DNA of 7,503 nucleotides. Origin: Methanobacterium sp. (GTDB lineage: Archaea; Methanobacteriota; Methanobacteria; Methanobacteriales; Methanobacteriaceae). The notes under the pieces were generated by a model, which had not been told where the DNA came from, did no database searches, and worked only from the letters and a program-made list of their open reading frames with translations. The first letter of the stretch is position 1; each line of letters starts with the position of its first letter. Location of the stretch: the NCBI GenBank assembly GCA_003164415.1, contig PLTK01000201.1, forward strand, positions 7,334 through 14,836, in the 5' to 3' direction. The position numbers were made by a program, and so were the translations under genes. Positions 5,842-7,503 of the stretch are shown piece after piece.

Positions 5842-6420
5842 CTAATGCCCACCACTTATTAGGAAGCTTACAACCCCAATAAGAACGCCTATTAACACGA
5901 TTTCAATACTAGTTTTTACAAGGCTTTTTCTCGATACTTTCCCTAGATAAATACCTAAAATCACCAGAGCGAAGAAACAGAGAGTTATTGTAGTTAAAGT
6001 TGCTGTGGTCCTGTTTGGGAGTAAAATAAACGGTAAAACGGGTACAAATGCACCAATAAAACTTGAAAAACCATGTACAAACATACTCATATAAACTCTT
6101 TTTTTAGCCTGTCTGTGTATCAGTGTATCGTCAAGGGCTCCTTGTTGAATTACCATCTTTTGCTCGAGTTCCCGTAGATTACGTGCTTCTTCAGCTCTTT
6201 CACCTATGAAGGATCCAAAAGCATTTGATAATGAAAGTGCTATACCTCCACTTAAACCTGTAATACCAATTACATAGTTTGGAATATCTAATCCACCTGC
6301 ACTGGCAACCCCACTTGCTGCTAGAGTTACTCCCATAACTGCAAGTATTCCATCAAGTGTTCCTAGAGCAATATAACGGCTCATTTTTAGATATTCCTGT
6401 ATAAATTCATTTAGTTTCAT
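5842..6420 (-). CDS. VIT1/CCC1-family membrane protein (TIGR00267-like), putative Fe2+/Mn2+ transporter
   Basis: This 192-residue integral membrane protein has about five transmembrane helices (roughly 16-38, 49-72, 109-134, 138-160, 171-190), as in VIT1/CCC1 transporters, which export or sequester Fe2+ and Mn2+. Helix 1 carries 'ALGTLDGILAVMG', with D23 at the position of the conserved transport Asp of VIT1. The charged loop after helix 2 starts 'GERAEEARNLRELEQKM' (73-89), a short Glu-rich metal-binding-like segment. I chose the ATG at 6420. GGGAGA (6436-6431) lies 10 nt upstream, and the protein then begins 'MKLNEFIQEYL', as family members do. A TTG six codons earlier (6438) is in frame but overlaps that ribosome-binding site. 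hmgA lies 132 nt upstream on the same strand, separated by a T8 tract, so a separate promoter is likely. The transported ion is inferred. Confidence 0.85.
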   Translation of the reverse strand: MKLNEFIQEYLKMSRYIALGTLDGILAVMGVTLAASGVASAGGLDIPNYVIGITGLSGGIALSLSNAFGSFIGERAEEARNLRELEQKMVIQQGALDDTLIHRQAKKRVYMSMFVHGFSSFIGAFVPVLPFILLPNRTTATLTTITLCFFALVILGIYLGKVSRKSLVKTSIEIVLIGVLIGVVSFLISGGH

Positions 6421-6514
6421 TATAAAAAATTCTCCCAAAAATTATAATTAATCCACTGCATACAACAGATATTCAGCCATAACTTTCTTAAATTTTCGCA
6501 TATTTTGATCGAAC

Positions 6515-6522
6515 AAAAAAAA
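6515..6522 (-). terminator. Oligo-T terminator downstream of hmgA
   Basis: Eight T on the minus strand lie about 31-38 nt past the hmgA TGA, within a very AT-rich stretch. It probably ends most hmgA transcripts before the VIT-like gene, although read-through cannot be excluded. Confidence 0.5.
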
Positions 6523-6552
6523 TATATTAATTTTTAATGTAGGTAAAAATAA

Positions 6553-7503
6553 TCATCCCCTTCCCAGATCTTTATGTGCCCTTGCTAGATGACCTGCTGC
6601 CAGTGCACCCATCAAGGAAAGTTCGCCTGCTAAAACTGTTCCTGATATGATCTCTGCAAACTTCCCAACTTTGCCAGCCCCATAAACTCCCATTATATCT
6701 AGGCATTCTTTGGCTGTTTCAAGTCTGGTTCCCCCTCCAAAGGTGGCAATAGGCACATCTGGAAGTGTAACTGCGAAGTAGAGATCTCCATTAACTTCTT
6801 CAGCTACAGTAATTCCTAGACTCCCTTCTACAATATGGGCTCCATCTTGACCTGTTGCTAGGAATATAGCACCTATCATATTGGCGTAATGTGCGTTAAA
6901 ACCCATACTCCCTGCAATTGCAGATCCTATTAAATTTTTCGTGATATTAACTTCTACAATGGCTTCAGGTGTTGTTTTAAGTTTCTTTTCAACTACTTCC
7001 CTTGGAATGGTAATTTCTGCAATTATACTTTTACCACGACCTTCAATAAGGTTCAATGCAGAGGGTTTTTTATCTACACACAAATTACCACTCAGAGTTA
7101 CCACATGGGCAGATGTTTCTTTAACCAATGTTTCCAGAGCAGTTTCGGTTGCTATGGTAACCATATTCATACCCATACTGTCTCCTGTGGTATAAACAAA
7201 CCTGGGATAAACATATTTCCCAACTACAATAATAGGATCTATTTTAATAAGTTTACCGTGTCGAGTAGTTTTCTCAGCAGCTTCTTTAAGATCCTTGAAA
7301 TGTTTTATTATCCAATTCCTTACCTTCAGTGCCTCAACAACAGATTCTGTTTTGATAATAGGGGCTCTAGTCATTTTATCATCAATTATTCTTGCTGTTG
7401 TACCGCCTGATGCTTTTATAACAGAAAATCCCCGGTTTACAGATGCAAGAAGTGCACCTTCTGATGTTGCTAGTGGAACATAATAATCGCCATCAGCATG
7501 TTC
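6553..7503 (-). CDS. hmgA: Hydroxymethylglutaryl-CoA reductase, class I (5' end outside window)
   Basis: HMG-CoA reductase makes mevalonate from HMG-CoA with NADPH, the committed step to archaeal isoprenoid lipids. The reading frame stays open to the window edge, giving 316 codons. Archaeal enzymes are near 400 residues, so about 80 N-terminal residues are missing. The Met at 7374 is internal and is not the start: the 43 codons before it contain 'VPLATSEGALLASVNRG', with the catalytic Glu (fragment residue 15). Further landmarks in fragment numbering are the NADPH signature 'DSMGMNM' (108-114, DAMGMNM in most relatives), 'SGNLCVDKKPSALN' with catalytic K145, 'GSMGFNAHYANMIGAI' (198-213), 'ATGQDGAH' with catalytic D220, 'FGGGTRL' (255-261), and 'GELSLMGALAAGHLARAH' with catalytic H305. 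It is soluble, lacking the membrane domain of eukaryotic enzymes in the visible part. All class I catalytic residues are intact. Confidence 0.97.
   Translation of the reverse strand, partial: EHADGDYYVPLATSEGALLASVNRGFSVIKASGGTTARIIDDKMTRAPIIKTESVVEALKVRNWIIKHFKDLKEAAEKTTRHGKLIKIDPIIVVGKYVYPRFVYTTGDSMGMNMVTIATETALETLVKETSAHVVTLSGNLCVDKKPSALNLIEGRGKSIIAEITIPREVVEKKLKTTPEAIVEVNITKNLIGSAIAGSMGFNAHYANMIGAIFLATGQDGAHIVEGSLGITVAEEVNGDLYFAVTLPDVPIATFGGGTRLETAKECLDIMGVYGAGKVGKFAEIISGTVLAGELSLMGALAAGHLARAHKDLGRG

Noticed and set aside
7372..7374. ATG at 7374 as the start of hmgA, giving a 273-residue protein.
   Set aside because: The frame stays open upstream and encodes conserved catalytic-domain sequence (PLATSEG and NRG). 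The gene is cut by the window edge and does not start there.
6941..7483. Three overlapping plus-strand frames opposite hmgA.
   Set aside because: All are antisense shadows of an unmistakable HMG-CoA reductase.
1..7503. CRISPR array, insertion sequence, tRNA or rRNA, or a defence island.
   Set aside because: I saw no regularly spaced repeats, transposase, terminal inverted repeats, GC-rich RNA gene islands or defence-type genes. The content is largely housekeeping.

Overview
This window looks like chromosomal DNA of a low-GC methanogenic archaeon, most likely of the Methanobacteriales (Methanobacterium-like). The grounds are: an archaeal class I HMG-CoA reductase (membrane ether-lipid synthesis), a HARP/'RNA ligase partner' PIN nuclease, a HisI that closely resembles the Methanothermobacter enzyme as I remember it, AT-rich intergenic stretches with TATA-like boxes, oligo-T terminators, and GGAGG/GAGGTG ribosome-binding sites. 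The genus is an inference and was not checked against any database.

Layout. The left half (1-3123) reads on the minus strand. In transcription order it holds a 61-residue methionine-rich small protein (3123-2938), which ends in an oligo-T terminator. Next come a HARP-type RNA-free RNase P homologue (2646-1984), histidyl-tRNA synthetase hisS (1815-523), phosphoribosyl-AMP cyclohydrolase hisI (430-26), and the first codons of a further PIN-domain gene whose ATG overlaps the hisI stop and which leaves the window at base 1. The intergenic stretch 3124-3313 is a divergent promoter region. To its right, on the plus strand, lie a GDSL/SGNH arylesterase-like hydrolase (3314-3952), shikimate dehydrogenase aroE (4031-4891) and a TatD-related TIM-barrel metal hydrolase (4949-5797). 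These meet a second minus-strand block head-on: an archaeal VIT1/CCC1-type membrane protein (6420-5842), preceded by hmgA (6553 to beyond 7503, N-terminus missing).

How the genes fit together. Most are housekeeping genes for amino-acid synthesis (hisI, aroE), tRNA charging and probably tRNA 5' processing (hisS, HARP) and isoprenoid lipid synthesis (hmgA). The VIT-like protein probably moves Fe2+ or Mn2+. hisS, hisI and the PIN gene are probably co-transcribed, with HARP possibly leading the unit. aroE and the TatD-like gene also look like a pair. The less ordinary items are the Met-rich microprotein, the SGNH arylesterase that resembles bacterial enzymes, and the HARP gene beside hisS. I found no CRISPR array, insertion sequence, rRNA or tRNA, and no clear evidence of a new multi-gene system.
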